Program-made: the position numbers and the translations under genes | The notes under the pieces: model-generated | The model's database searches: none | What the model was told of the DNA's origin: nothing | The model's input: only the letters and a program-made list of their open reading frames with translations | Shown here: piece by piece, positions 56,732 to 64,000 of the stretch | Numbering within the stretch: the stretch's first letter is position 1 | Layout of the letters: every line of letters begins with the position of its first letter | Origin: Candidatus Pelagibacter communis | GTDB lineage: Bacteria > Pseudomonadota > Alphaproteobacteria > Pelagibacterales > Pelagibacteraceae | Reading direction: 5' to 3' | Assembly: GCF_001179945.1 (NCBI RefSeq) | Contig: NZ_CVSG01000068.1 | Coordinates: 54,266-118,265 of the forward strand | Length of the DNA stretch: 64,000 bases

Positions 56732-57495
56732 GAAGCAAATTTACAATTCTAGGCTGTGGAAGTTCTCTTGGATCTCCATGGATAACTAATTATAGAGGAA
56801 ATCTTAAACAAAGTCCGAAAAATTTAAGGACTAGATGTTGTGCTCATATTCAAAAAGGGGATTTATCTGTGTGTATAGACACTTCACCGGATATAAAATA
56901 TCAATTTTTAAAAAACAAAATTAAAAATCTTGACTCAATTATTTATACTCATGAACATGCAGATCAAACAGCTGGTATATTTGAAATGAGACCATTTTAT
57001 TGGAAAAATAAATCAAAGATCCCAATATACGGTAGTCGAAGAACGATCAAAGCTTTAAAAAAATCTTACAGATTTTGTTTCTTCGAAGAACAAGGGTATA
57101 AGCCAATCATGAAAGCGAATATAATAGATAAAAGTTTTTCTATTAAAAAAAAAAATTCAAAATTGGTCATTAAACCTTTTCAAGTTACTCATGGATTAAT
57201 AAAATCAACCGGGTATGTTATTGATAAAATTGCGTATATAAGTGATTGTAATTACGTATCTTTGACAAATATTAAGTATCTCAAAAATCTCAATTATTTA
57301 GTATTAGATTGTCTTAAAATTGATAAACACCCATCTCATTTTAATCTAGATGAAGCTTTAAATTTAATAAATATAACTAAACCTAAAAAGGCTATATTAA
57401 CAAATTTGCATACAGATTTAGATTACTTTAAACTAAAGAAAAAATTGCCAAAAAATATAATCCCTGCGTATGATGGATTAAGTTTTACTTACTAA
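56728..57495 (+). CDS. MBL-fold metallo-hydrolase (PhnP-like)
   Basis: A 255-residue metallo-beta-lactamase fold protein. It opens FTILGCGSSLGSPW, has CIDTSPDIKYQFL, the zinc motif THEHADQTAG near residue 73, ISDCNYVS for the bridging Asp and a final NLHTDLDY. It resembles PhnP-type cyclic phosphodiesterases that follow tatD in many alphaproteobacteria. It starts with TTG overlapping the tatD stop. The physiological substrate is unknown. Confidence 0.9.
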   Translation: MRSKFTILGCGSSLGSPWITNYRGNLKQSPKNLRTRCCAHIQKGDLSVCIDTSPDIKYQFLKNKIKNLDSIIYTHEHADQTAGIFEMRPFYWKNKSKIPIYGSRRTIKALKKSYRFCFFEEQGYKPIMKANIIDKSFSIKKKNSKLVIKPFQVTHGLIKSTGYVIDKIAYISDCNYVSLTNIKYLKNLNYLVLDCLKIDKHPSHFNLDEALNLINITKPKKAILTNLHTDLDYFKLKKKLPKNIIPAYDGLSFTY

Positions 57496-58028
57496 ATCAA
57501 GTTTTCAATTGCTTTAATGAATTTTTTAGATGACGGATTTGTTATAGAAGAGAATGTTTCTGCGACTTTTCCATCTTTTCCAATAACAATTTTATGGAAA
57601 TTCCATTTAGGTATCGCGCCAATACCATAGTCTTTTCTTGCCCATTTATAAAATGGATGTGCATTATTTCCTATTACACTAATCTTTTCTGTCATCGGAA
57701 AAGTAATTCCAAAATTTGTTTCACAAAAGTTTTTTATTTCTTTATTGTTACCAGGTTCTTGTCTGAAGTTATTAGTAGGGATGCCTAAAATAACTAAATT
57801 TTTATCTTTATATTCAGACCATAATGTTTGCAGATCTTCGTATTGAGGGGTATAACCACATCTGCTCGCAACATTTACTACTACAATTACTTTTCCTCTA
57901 TACTGACTTAGTTTGATTATTTCCCCATCTATGCTATTAAACTCATAATCATAAGCAGTACCATTATTCCCAGCAATAACTTTTGAAAAAAAACTAAACA
58001 TAAATAAAATAATTAATATTTTTTTCAT
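57492..58028 (-). CDS. Glutathione peroxidase family protein, exported
   Basis: A 178-residue GPx/BtuE-type peroxidase with an N-terminal signal peptide ending near VIA (residue 19), suggesting a periplasmic location. The peroxidatic Cys is in NVASRCGYTPQY near residue 54 (Cys, not selenocysteine), and WNFHKIVIGKDG and the FPMTEKISV block are conserved. Thioredoxin-dependent peroxide reduction is likely. It overlaps the convergent MBL gene by four bases and the NifU-like gene by four. Confidence 0.92.
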   Translation of the reverse strand: MKKILIILFMFSFFSKVIAGNNGTAYDYEFNSIDGEIIKLSQYRGKVIVVVNVASRCGYTPQYEDLQTLWSEYKDKNLVILGIPTNNFRQEPGNNKEIKNFCETNFGITFPMTEKISVIGNNAHPFYKWARKDYGIGAIPKWNFHKIVIGKDGKVAETFSSITNPSSKKFIKAIENLI

Positions 58029-58426
58029 AATTTAAAAGCTTTTAATACTGCATCAATTGGCAAAAATATACATTTAAATCTATTTAAATTGTCGCTATTC
58101 AGTAATTTTTTGAAATCAGAGAATTTTTTAGGAAACGTAATATTTTTTTTATTAGATATTTTTTTTATTATAATTAAATCTTTCTTAAAATCTTTTAGAT
58201 TCATATTTTTTATTTTTTGAGAAAGTAGACTTGCTGAAGCTTCACAATACAAGCAAGACACCGTTTCATATCTCATTGAATGGATCTTTTTTGTATCTGC
58301 GATCACCTCAATAGTTATTTTGTCACCACAGGTCGTATTTTTCAGAGATATCTTATGTGAGTACCTATTTTTTAGACCAACGTTGGTAGTATTAGAAGCT
58401 AATTTAAAAACATCTTCGTTAATCAT
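58025..58426 (-). CDS. Iron-sulfur cluster scaffold-like protein (NifU/IscU N-terminal family)
   Basis: A 133-residue protein from ATG 58426. The three scaffold cysteines are in TTCGDKITIEV, CLYCEASASLLS and RFKCIFLPIDA, the pattern of IscU/SufU-like proteins. An upstream ATG at 58462 would add 12 residues inside nhaA. It stands outside any isc or suf operon, between nhaA and a peroxidase, so it may be a stand-alone SufU-like protein. The middle region is divergent from IscU. Confidence 0.83.
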   Translation of the reverse strand: MINEDVFKLASNTTNVGLKNRYSHKISLKNTTCGDKITIEVIADTKKIHSMRYETVSCLYCEASASLLSQKIKNMNLKDFKKDLIIIKKISNKKNITFPKKFSDFKKLLNSDNLNRFKCIFLPIDAVLKAFKL

Positions 58427-59597
58427 TTTTCTTGGATGCAAAAAGTAATAAGAAATATCCAAATAATGTTGAAAGAAGTGAACCAGTCAAAACACCAATT
58501 TTTACTCCATCCATATATTCTAAATTATTTGCAAAAGCTAAGTTTCCAACAAATAAACTCATCGTAAAACCTATACCTGTTAAAATTGATACAGCATAAA
58601 AAGCTGTCCAATTTGCACCTGTGGGTTTATCTGCTAATTTGAGTTTAACAGATAAATATGAGAGTGCGAATACACCGATTTGTTTTCCAAAAAATAAACC
58701 TAAAACAATCCCTAGTGGGACTGGATTTAATAGTGTTGCAAAAGTTAAACCCTCAAGAGAAACACCTGCGTTAGCAAACGCAAAAATTGGCATTATACCA
58801 AAAGCAACATATGGTGATAGACCATGCTCTAATTTAAGTAACATAGATTGTTTGCTATTTTTTGTATTATGAGGAATTGTTAGCGCCAATAACACTCCAG
58901 CAATAGTTGCATGTATTCCTGACTGATGAGTAAAGTCCCATAAAAAAATTCCAACTATCAAAAATGGGATAAAACTTTTTATTCGAAATTTATTAAGACC
59001 TATTAAAACTATTAATGATAATAACATTAAAATTAAATATTTAATTTCAATATTACCAGAGTAAAAAAAAGCTATTATGACTATTGCACCTAAATCATCA
59101 ATTATGGCTAATGCGGTTAAAAAAACTTTTAAAGAGATAGGTACTCTTTTTCCCAATAAAGATAAAACCCCTAGTGAGAACGCAATATCTGTAGCAGACG
59201 GAATAGCCCAGCCATTTAATGTAGTGCTATCAGAATAATTTATGACGATATAGAATAATGCAGGCACAGCCATTCCACCAACTGCTCCGATAATTGGTAA
59301 CATAGCTTGCTTTGGATTTGATAATTCGCCTTGAATAAATTCTCTTTTAATTTCAAGAGAAACGAAAAAGAAAAATATAGCCATCAAGACATCATTTATC
59401 CAATGAAGGACACTTAGCTTAAGTCCAAATTCTTTAGTGCCAAGAATAATGTATTTTTCCAGAGTAGAAAAATAATATTCACTTAAATTACCATTACTGA
59501 TAATAAGGGCTAGTATCGCCGCAAATAAAAGAACTAATCCTGAAGCGGCTTCAAGCTTAAAAAAATATTTAAAGGGTTTTGTAATGTACTGGATCAT
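58419..59597 (-). CDS. nhaA: Na+/H+ antiporter NhaA
   Basis: A 392-residue inner-membrane antiporter with about 12 helices. The essential Asp pair is in ALAIIDDLGAIVIIAFFY near residue 165, and the N-terminal AASGLVLLFAAILALIISN and FFFVSLEIKREFIQGEL are diagnostic. It exports sodium in exchange for protons, fitting a marine cell. Its stop overlaps the NifU-like gene start by eight bases. Confidence 0.95.
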   Translation of the reverse strand: MIQYITKPFKYFFKLEAASGLVLLFAAILALIISNGNLSEYYFSTLEKYIILGTKEFGLKLSVLHWINDVLMAIFFFFVSLEIKREFIQGELSNPKQAMLPIIGAVGGMAVPALFYIVINYSDSTTLNGWAIPSATDIAFSLGVLSLLGKRVPISLKVFLTALAIIDDLGAIVIIAFFYSGNIEIKYLILMLLSLIVLIGLNKFRIKSFIPFLIVGIFLWDFTHQSGIHATIAGVLLALTIPHNTKNSKQSMLLKLEHGLSPYVAFGIMPIFAFANAGVSLEGLTFATLLNPVPLGIVLGLFFGKQIGVFALSYLSVKLKLADKPTGANWTAFYAVSILTGIGFTMSLFVGNLAFANNLEYMDGVKIGVLTGSLLSTLFGYFLLLFASKKND

Positions 59598-59632
59598 TGA
59601 TATTATTTACTTCTATCGAGACTATCTTTCAA

Positions 59633-59661
59633 TTGCCAAAATCACTTAATTAACCTATAAA
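59633..59661 (+). promoter_or_regulatory. Sigma-70 promoter for tRNA-Pro
   Basis: TTGCCA (59633-59638) and TATAAA (59656-59661) are spaced by 17 bases, and the tRNA begins 10 bases after the -10 box, just after the expected start site. The downstream complex I subunit, SbmA-like and AEC genes are probably on the same transcript. Confidence 0.6.
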
Positions 59662-59670
59662 ACAGACGTT

Positions 59671-59747
<77 letters not shown>

Positions 59748-59756
59748 TTAAATTGT

Positions 59757-60041
59757 ATGAAAAAAGCAAAAATATACATTCCTGCAAAAACTGCAATGCA
59801 ATCGGGCAGGGGGAAACTTAAAAATTGGGTGTTAGAGTTTATAACTAAAGATCCTTCAATTAACCCTCTTATGGGTTGGGAAACCTCTTCGGACACTCTT
59901 GAGGAAGTTATCTTAAAATTTCCCTCAAAAGAAAAAGCAGTAGAGTATGCAGAAAAAAACAATATATCTTACAATGTTGTTGAGCCAAACAAAAAAGAAT
60001 TTGTGATTAAATCATACGCAGATAATTTTCTTAAAGATTAA
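59757..60041 (+). CDS. NADH dehydrogenase accessory subunit (NDUFS4-like, ETC complex I subunit)
   Basis: A 94-residue protein of the ETC_C1_NDUFS4 family, an accessory subunit of complex I shared by alphaproteobacteria and mitochondria. The opening AKIYIPAKTAMQSGRGKLKNWVLEF and the NPLMGWETSSDT plus FPSKEKAVEYAEKN blocks are diagnostic. It starts nine bases after tRNA-Pro, with no room for its own promoter, so it is probably expressed from the tRNA promoter. Confidence 0.93.
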   Translation: MKKAKIYIPAKTAMQSGRGKLKNWVLEFITKDPSINPLMGWETSSDTLEEVILKFPSKEKAVEYAEKNNISYNVVEPNKKEFVIKSYADNFLKD

Positions 60042-60043
60042 AT

Positions 60044-61051
60044 ATGTGGAGAAGTTTTTTTAAAGATAAGAAGTGGTTCTATTGGTCTTACGGCGGAGGA
60101 TTTTTTATTATTACTTTGCTTGTTTTACAAACCTATTTGGATGTTTTATTTAATAGTTGGTACAAGGATTTTTATGATATTCTTCAAACAGCAGAGAAAC
60201 GTGAGATATCTGAATTTTGGGACTCAATAAAAAGATTTTTATATATAGCTTTACCCTACGTCACACTCTTTGCTTTTACTAATTGGTTCACAAGACTATG
60301 GGCATTTAGATGGCGAGAAGCCATGACATTTTCTTATATGCCTTATTGGAGAGCAACCGAAGCGAAGGTAGAGGGATCCTCTCAAAGAATCCAAGAAGAT
60401 TGTATGAACTTTGCTAAAATAGTTGAGTCTATTGGGTTACAGGTGGTTAAAGCAATAATGACTTTAATTGCCTTCATTCCAATTTTATGGGTTCTCTCAT
60501 CTAATGTTACAGTCCCTTTTTTAAATAATGTATCTGGATCTTTAGTGTGGGTTGCTCTTACTCTTAGTTTAGGAGGAATAATAATAAGTTGGTTAGTTGG
60601 TATTAAACTACCTGGTCTTGAATACAATAATCAAAAAGTTGAGGCAGCATTTAGAAAAGAATTGGTATATGGTGAAGATGATAGAAAGAATTATGTTCAA
60701 GCTCCAACTGTTTTACAATTATTTACCGGTATAAAATTTAATTATCATAAATTATTTTTACACTATGGTTATTTCGATCTTTGGGCTATTTGGTATAGAC
60801 AATTGTTTGTAATAGTTCCTTTCTTGATAATGGCTCCGGGATTATTTACAGCAGCGTTCACTCTAGGTGTAATGATGCAAGTAGTAAATGCATTTGGTGA
60901 AGTAAAAGACGCATTTTCTGTATTTTTATATAATTGGACAAGGATTACTGAATTAAGATCTATTCATAAGCGATTAATGGAGTTTGAAACCGCTATAAAT
61001 TATAATACTAATAAGTTGAGAAAACCTCAAAAATCTGATGTAAGAGTTTAA
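60044..61051 (+). CDS. SbmA/BacA-like peptide transporter
   Basis: A 335-residue membrane protein with about seven helices and no ATPase domain. WNSW-type features are present as LDVLFNSWYKDFYDILQ, followed by RWREAMTFSYMPYWR and SQRIQEDCMNFAKIVESIGL, the core of SbmA/BacA. These proton-driven transporters import peptides and peptide antibiotics, and relatives affect very long fatty acid lipids. It is two bases from the complex I subunit gene and overlaps the AEC gene by one base. Confidence 0.88.
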   Translation: MWRSFFKDKKWFYWSYGGGFFIITLLVLQTYLDVLFNSWYKDFYDILQTAEKREISEFWDSIKRFLYIALPYVTLFAFTNWFTRLWAFRWREAMTFSYMPYWRATEAKVEGSSQRIQEDCMNFAKIVESIGLQVVKAIMTLIAFIPILWVLSSNVTVPFLNNVSGSLVWVALTLSLGGIIISWLVGIKLPGLEYNNQKVEAAFRKELVYGEDDRKNYVQAPTVLQLFTGIKFNYHKLFLHYGYFDLWAIWYRQLFVIVPFLIMAPGLFTAAFTLGVMMQVVNAFGEVKDAFSVFLYNWTRITELRSIHKRLMEFETAINYNTNKLRKPQKSDVRV

Positions 61052-61950
61052 TGGAACTCTACATCAAACTGATAGACGTTATTCTTCCAGTATTCTTTAT
61101 AATAGGTATTGGATATTATCTTGGGAAGAAAGACCCTAATTTTAATACAGATTTTATAACTACTCTAGCTGGCAATGTAGGGACACCAGCTATGATTTTT
61201 TATACTATTACCTCAACGGGTGTAACTTTAGAAATTTTTATAGAATATTTTATTTATGCTTTGATCATTATTGGTGGTTTTGCAGTAATAGGCTTAATTG
61301 CTCTTGCTTTAATGAAAAAGGACGTAGTAAGTGAACTTCCTCCCTTAATATTACCAAATACCGGTAATATGGGCATACCTATTTGTTTATTTGCTTATGG
61401 TACAGAGGGTTTAGGTATAGCTTCAGCAATTGCATCAGTGATTATCTTGCTTCACTTCACTTTAGGAGTTCTTTTAGCAAAAAAAAGTTTTTCATTGAAA
61501 ATATTAATTACTAATATGCCTATTTACGGAATAATAGCAGCTGTAATAGTTTTATATTTTGATTGGGAGGTCCCTGGTTTTGTAGTTAACACTACGTTTT
61601 TATTAACCTACGCTACAATATTTCTAGTTCTTATGTCCTTAGGCATAGCATTAACAAAGCTAAAAGTTGTTTCATGGTTAAATGCATCTGTTTTAAGTGT
61701 TATTAGAATTGTAATTGGTCCTGTAATTGGATTTTCTTTAATTAAATATTTAAACCTTTCTGGATTGGCTGCTGGTGTGCTTTTGATCCAATCTGCAATG
61801 CCTAGTGCTATTTTAACTTACTTGGTAGGATCGATGTATTCAGAGAAAAGGGTAGTAGATAGTATTGCTAGCGTTATAGTTACTTCGACGCTAATGTCAT
61901 TTGTTACTATACCTATTGTGGTTTTTTTAAGTCTTAAATATTTTCAATAA
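61051..61950 (+). CDS. AEC family transporter (auxin efflux carrier-like)
   Basis: A 299-residue membrane protein with about ten helices in two five-helix halves. NVGTPAMIFYTITSTG in the first half and NTGNMGIPICLFAYG with the late SAMPSAILTYLVGSMY are the conserved AEC blocks. Bacterial members export or import organic acids such as malate; the substrate here is unknown. It is the last gene before a 410-base gap. Confidence 0.88.
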   Translation: MELYIKLIDVILPVFFIIGIGYYLGKKDPNFNTDFITTLAGNVGTPAMIFYTITSTGVTLEIFIEYFIYALIIIGGFAVIGLIALALMKKDVVSELPPLILPNTGNMGIPICLFAYGTEGLGIASAIASVIILLHFTLGVLLAKKSFSLKILITNMPIYGIIAAVIVLYFDWEVPGFVVNTTFLLTYATIFLVLMSLGIALTKLKVVSWLNASVLSVIRIVIGPVIGFSLIKYLNLSGLAAGVLLIQSAMPSAILTYLVGSMYSEKRVVDSIASVIVTSTLMSFVTIPIVVFLSLKYFQ

Positions 61951-62360
61951 ATACAGTAAGTTACGTATAATTCTTAAAGTATAATATTCATTAATAGGTA
62001 AGTATTATTTATATATATACAAAAAAACTAATATAAATAGTGAAAATTTACATATTTAAGATGAAAAAAAAATAATAAATCTCTCAAAAAATGTTTAAAA
62101 ATTATGTTTTAGCTATAAAATGATATAATTTGAAGTTTATATACCAATAAATCATTTAAAATAGGGTGATTAAGAGTAGTCTAGAAGCATTAATATTCAA
62201 TATTTCTAGAAGCTTTGCATATTAGGAATATACCGTTTAAATGCCCATAGAGTGCTTTTTTTTTGCAATTAAAGATTTTAGAGTACAACCGACTGGTGTG
62301 TGGATAAAAAATACAATGAAATAGGGGACAATAGACCCGATCGCCTGCAAAATAACAATT
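61951..62360. other. 410-base intergenic stretch at a compositional boundary
   Basis: I find no credible protein or tRNA gene here. The first half is extremely AT-rich with many TATA-like strings. The second half, from about 62160, is more mixed and holds a 9-base direct repeat (62180, 62205) and a GC-richer patch at about 62285-62350. It is by far the longest gap in this compact window and separates housekeeping genes from recombinase and surface-sugar genes. It could hold a small RNA or an island junction; both are inference. Confidence 0.6.
62180..62213. repeat. Direct repeat TCTAGAAGC, two copies 25 bases apart
   Basis: TCTAGAAGC occurs at 62180-62188 and again at 62205-62213. TCTAGAA (62180-62186) can also pair with TTCTAGA (62204-62210), so the unit is partly dyadic. 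It could be a paired binding site or the stem of a small RNA. Confidence 0.5.
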
Positions 62361-62636
62361 CTAGAGCGTTATACCCTCTTTTTGAAGCAAAAATCTCTTA
62401 GTTTTAACTCCTCCTTTGCCTGAATAGCCACCAAGAGATCCATCAGATCTAATCACTCTATGGCAAGGTATTTTGGGTGCATAGGGGTTTTTTCCTATAG
62501 CATTGGCTACAGCACGCACAGCAAGAGGTCTTCCTATAGCTTTTGCCACTTGTGAGTACGTTTTTAATCTTCCACGAGGTATTTTCCTCAAATAAGACCA
62601 TACTTTTAGCTGAAATTTAGTTCCTACTAGCTTCAT
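62361..62636 (-). CDS. Methylated-DNA--protein-cysteine methyltransferase, single-domain
   Basis: A 91-residue protein matching only the C-terminal DNA-binding and catalytic domain of Ogt/MGMT. The helix-turn-helix part has YSQVAKAIGRPLAVRAVANA and the active site is IPCHRVIRSDGSLGGYSGG-like, with the acceptor Cys in PCHR retained, so it is not an alkyltransferase-like (Trp) protein. It repairs O6-alkylguanine by a single suicide transfer. It lacks the N-terminal domain of the usual 160-180-residue enzymes. The start shares one base with the stop of the upstream membrane protein. Confidence 0.9.
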   Translation of the reverse strand: MKLVGTKFQLKVWSYLRKIPRGRLKTYSQVAKAIGRPLAVRAVANAIGKNPYAPKIPCHRVIRSDGSLGGYSGKGGVKTKRFLLQKEGITL

Positions 62637-62800
62637 TAGTCAAATATTAAGAAAATAGTTAAAGATATGCCTATTATCAGGGTTATTATTAAGCCTAGAG
62701 CGATCATTTTTTTGCCTTTTGAACTCGAGTTAGTCCAGAAGTATGAAATTCCGTAAACAGCTACTATAAATATTACGATGGGAAGAATAAATTTTATCAT
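62636..62800 (-). CDS. Small two-helix membrane protein
   Basis: A 54-residue ORF from ATG 62800 (63 residues if started at 62827). It has two membrane helices (FILPIVIFIVAVYGISYFW and IALGLIITLIIGISLTIFL) joined by a basic loop with SSSKGKK. I recognise no family. Its TAA overlaps the ATG of the ogt-like gene, implying coupled expression. Confidence 0.6.
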   Translation of the reverse strand: MIKFILPIVIFIVAVYGISYFWTNSSSKGKKMIALGLIITLIIGISLTIFLIFD

Positions 62801-62847
62801 GATCTTTAAAATTATACGTATTGACATCTAAAATCACTTATTATATT

Positions 62848-62876
62848 ATTTCCGATAATTAATGGTTATCGGAAAT
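62848..62876. promoter_or_regulatory. 11-7-11 inverted repeat, candidate recombinase core site
   Basis: ATTTCCGATAA (62848-62858) and TTATCGGAAAT (62866-62876) are perfect 11-base inverted arms around the 7-base spacer TTAATGG. The right arm ends two bases before the recombinase ATG at 62878. The 11-bp arms and 6-8-bp spacer are the geometry of tyrosine recombinase core sites such as dif. Alternatives are an autoregulatory operator or an mRNA hairpin masking the start. Confidence 0.55.
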
Positions 62877-62877
62877 T

Positions 62878-63792
62878 ATGAAAGATTTAACAACTGAAAT
62901 TAAAAAACTTGAAATTGAGACTTTAGATAATCTTAAGCTATCAAAAGCTAAAAATACTATTCGAGCCTATAAGTCTGATTTTAATGACTTTGTATTATTT
63001 TGCACAAAACATGGGTTGAAAAGTATGCCTTCAGATCCAAAGATAGTCTCTCTCTATCTAACACACCTATCAAAACAATCTAAATACAGTACTTTGAAAA
63101 GACGTTTAGCGTCTATAAATGTTATGCATAGATACAAAGGTCATTATTTAGATACTAAACATCCAATAATCGTTGAAAATTTACTAGGCATAAAAAGACA
63201 AATAGGAGTTCATCAAAAAGCAAAAAAACCATTATTATTCAATGATATAAAACAAATTATTAAAGTAATAAATGACTCAAAAGTGAATGAATTCAAAAAA
63301 TTAAGAGATAAATCTTTAATTTTAGTTGGTTTCTCAGGGGGATTTAGAAGATCAGAGCTTGTAGCCATTACTAGAGATGATGTTGAATTTGTCAACGAAG
63401 GAGTAAAAATCTTTGTTAAAAAATCAAAATCTGATCAATCCGGAGAAGGAATGATTAAAGCAATACCCTCTTTTAAATATGTAGAATATTGCCCAGTTAA
63501 TCATCTTAAAAATTGGATGATTGAGAATAAAAATGATTTAGTTTTTCCTATATCAGATAAAAATGTAGCTTTAATAATAAAGAAACATGTTCTAAGTGCA
63601 GGTTTAGATGAAAAAAAATATGCTGGTCACAGTCTTAGATCAGGTTTTGCAACAACAACAGCTGAATATGGAGCTGATGAAAGAAATATTATGGCCATGA
63701 CCGGTCATAAATCAGTTGATATGGTTCGAAGATATATTAAAGAAGCTGACTTGTTTAAAAATAATGCATTAAATAAAATTTCAAATAAATGA
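62878..63792 (+). CDS. Tyrosine recombinase / integrase
   Basis: A 304-residue phage-integrase-family recombinase. The N-terminal SAM-like core-binding domain (about residues 10-105) is followed by the catalytic domain: Arg in GFRRSEL near 157, a lysine in the KKSKSDQS hairpin, HSLR near 251-254, the TGHKS histidine near 275 and the nucleophilic Tyr in VRRYI near 283. All catalytic residues are present, so it should be active. It is not an obvious XerC/XerD orthologue. A perfect inverted repeat precedes it and its stop overlaps the FkbM-type gene start. Confidence 0.93.
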   Translation: MKDLTTEIKKLEIETLDNLKLSKAKNTIRAYKSDFNDFVLFCTKHGLKSMPSDPKIVSLYLTHLSKQSKYSTLKRRLASINVMHRYKGHYLDTKHPIIVENLLGIKRQIGVHQKAKKPLLFNDIKQIIKVINDSKVNEFKKLRDKSLILVGFSGGFRRSELVAITRDDVEFVNEGVKIFVKKSKSDQSGEGMIKAIPSFKYVEYCPVNHLKNWMIENKNDLVFPISDKNVALIIKKHVLSAGLDEKKYAGHSLRSGFATTTAEYGADERNIMAMTGHKSVDMVRRYIKEADLFKNNALNKISNK

Positions 63793-64000
63793 AAAATATA
63801 TTGAAAAAGATTTATTATAAAAAGTACTCGAAGACCTCCTACTCTATCAGCGGCGTCGATTTGATTATTGATAGAATGTTTTCTAAAGTGAAAAAAGGAA
63901 TTTATATAGATTTAGGATGCAACCATCCAATAAAACATAATAATACTTATTTACTTCATAAAAGAGGTTGGGAAGGAATAAATATAGACGCAGATGAAAA
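63789..64000 (+). CDS. FkbM-family methyltransferase, N-terminal part (cut by window end)
   Basis: ATG 63789 overlaps the recombinase stop (ATGA) and the frame stays open to the window edge, giving about 70 residues. GIYIDLGCNHPIKHNNTYLL followed by GWEGINIDADE is the SAM-binding opening of FkbM-type methyltransferases, which are frequent in polysaccharide and glycan clusters. The acceptor is unknown. Confidence 0.82.
   Translation, partial: MKNILKKIYYKKYSKTSYSISGVDLIIDRMFSKVKKGIYIDLGCNHPIKHNNTYLLHKRGWEGINIDADE

Noticed and set aside
62180..62213. CRISPR-like repeat
   Set aside because: Only two 9-base copies, no regular array and no cas gene in the window.

Overview
The window is a contiguous piece of a very AT-rich, gene-dense alphaproteobacterial chromosome. 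Gene content and order, tiny spacers, overlapping stop and start codons and the ABC transporter repertoire all point to a streamlined marine bacterium of the SAR11 clade (Candidatus Pelagibacter or a close relative). This assignment is an inference from gene content; no rRNA gene is present. Standard bacterial code is used (TGA acts as stop). I see about 60 protein genes, six tRNA genes (Arg-TCT, Asn-GTT, Cys-GCA, Lys-TTT, Ser-TGA, Pro-TGG), no rRNA, no insertion sequence and no CRISPR.

Layout. 1-3214: an iron(III)-type ABC importer (3' end of the binding protein, a fused double permease, an ATPase) with a tiny ORF and a foldable spacer between binding protein and permease. 3232-6414: tRNA-Arg, a GalE-like epimerase, a D-malate/tartrate-type dehydrogenase and ZapE. 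6573-10836: a complete general L-amino-acid ABC transporter aapJQMP, with a terminator hairpin after the binding protein. 10831-13230: a cysteine-synthase-type enzyme, a secreted hypothetical protein, an XRE regulator, tRNA-Asn and tRNA-Cys. 13259-19510: a carbohydrate ABC transporter (divergent ATPase, binding protein, two unusually large permeases) ending in a GH63-type hydrolase resembling glucosylglycerate/mannosylglycerate hydrolases; the first permease is broken by one extra T in a T8 run. 19542-26194: valS, ilvD, a manC-type gene, xthA and erpA.

26226-34195 is a classic alphaproteobacterial string: dgt, argS, a small anchored protein, nagZ, scpA, scpB, tatABC, serS. 34243-45799 carries yajC-secD-secF, a PuuD-like membrane protein, uvrA, ssb, gyrA, coaD, a secreted cyclophilin and tgt (whose zinc site looks dismantled). 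45844-49880: tRNA-Lys, a Tat-type M48 lipoprotein protease, a DUF502 protein, recG, sdhE and tRNA-Ser. 49972-57495 is one long run for envelope and housekeeping: lytic transglycosylase, SPOR lipoprotein, D-Ala-D-Ala carboxypeptidase, tmk, holB, metG, tatD and an MBL-fold hydrolase. 57492-61950: glutathione peroxidase, a NifU-like scaffold, nhaA, tRNA-Pro, an NDUFS4-like complex I subunit, an SbmA/BacA-like transporter and an AEC transporter.

From 61951 the texture changes. A 410-base gene-free stretch is followed by a single-domain Ogt, a small membrane protein, a complete tyrosine recombinase preceded by an 11-7-11 inverted repeat that looks like a recombinase core site, and an FkbM-type methyltransferase translationally coupled to the recombinase and cut by the window end. 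This looks like the edge of a variable surface-polysaccharide island, and it is the part most worth follow-up.
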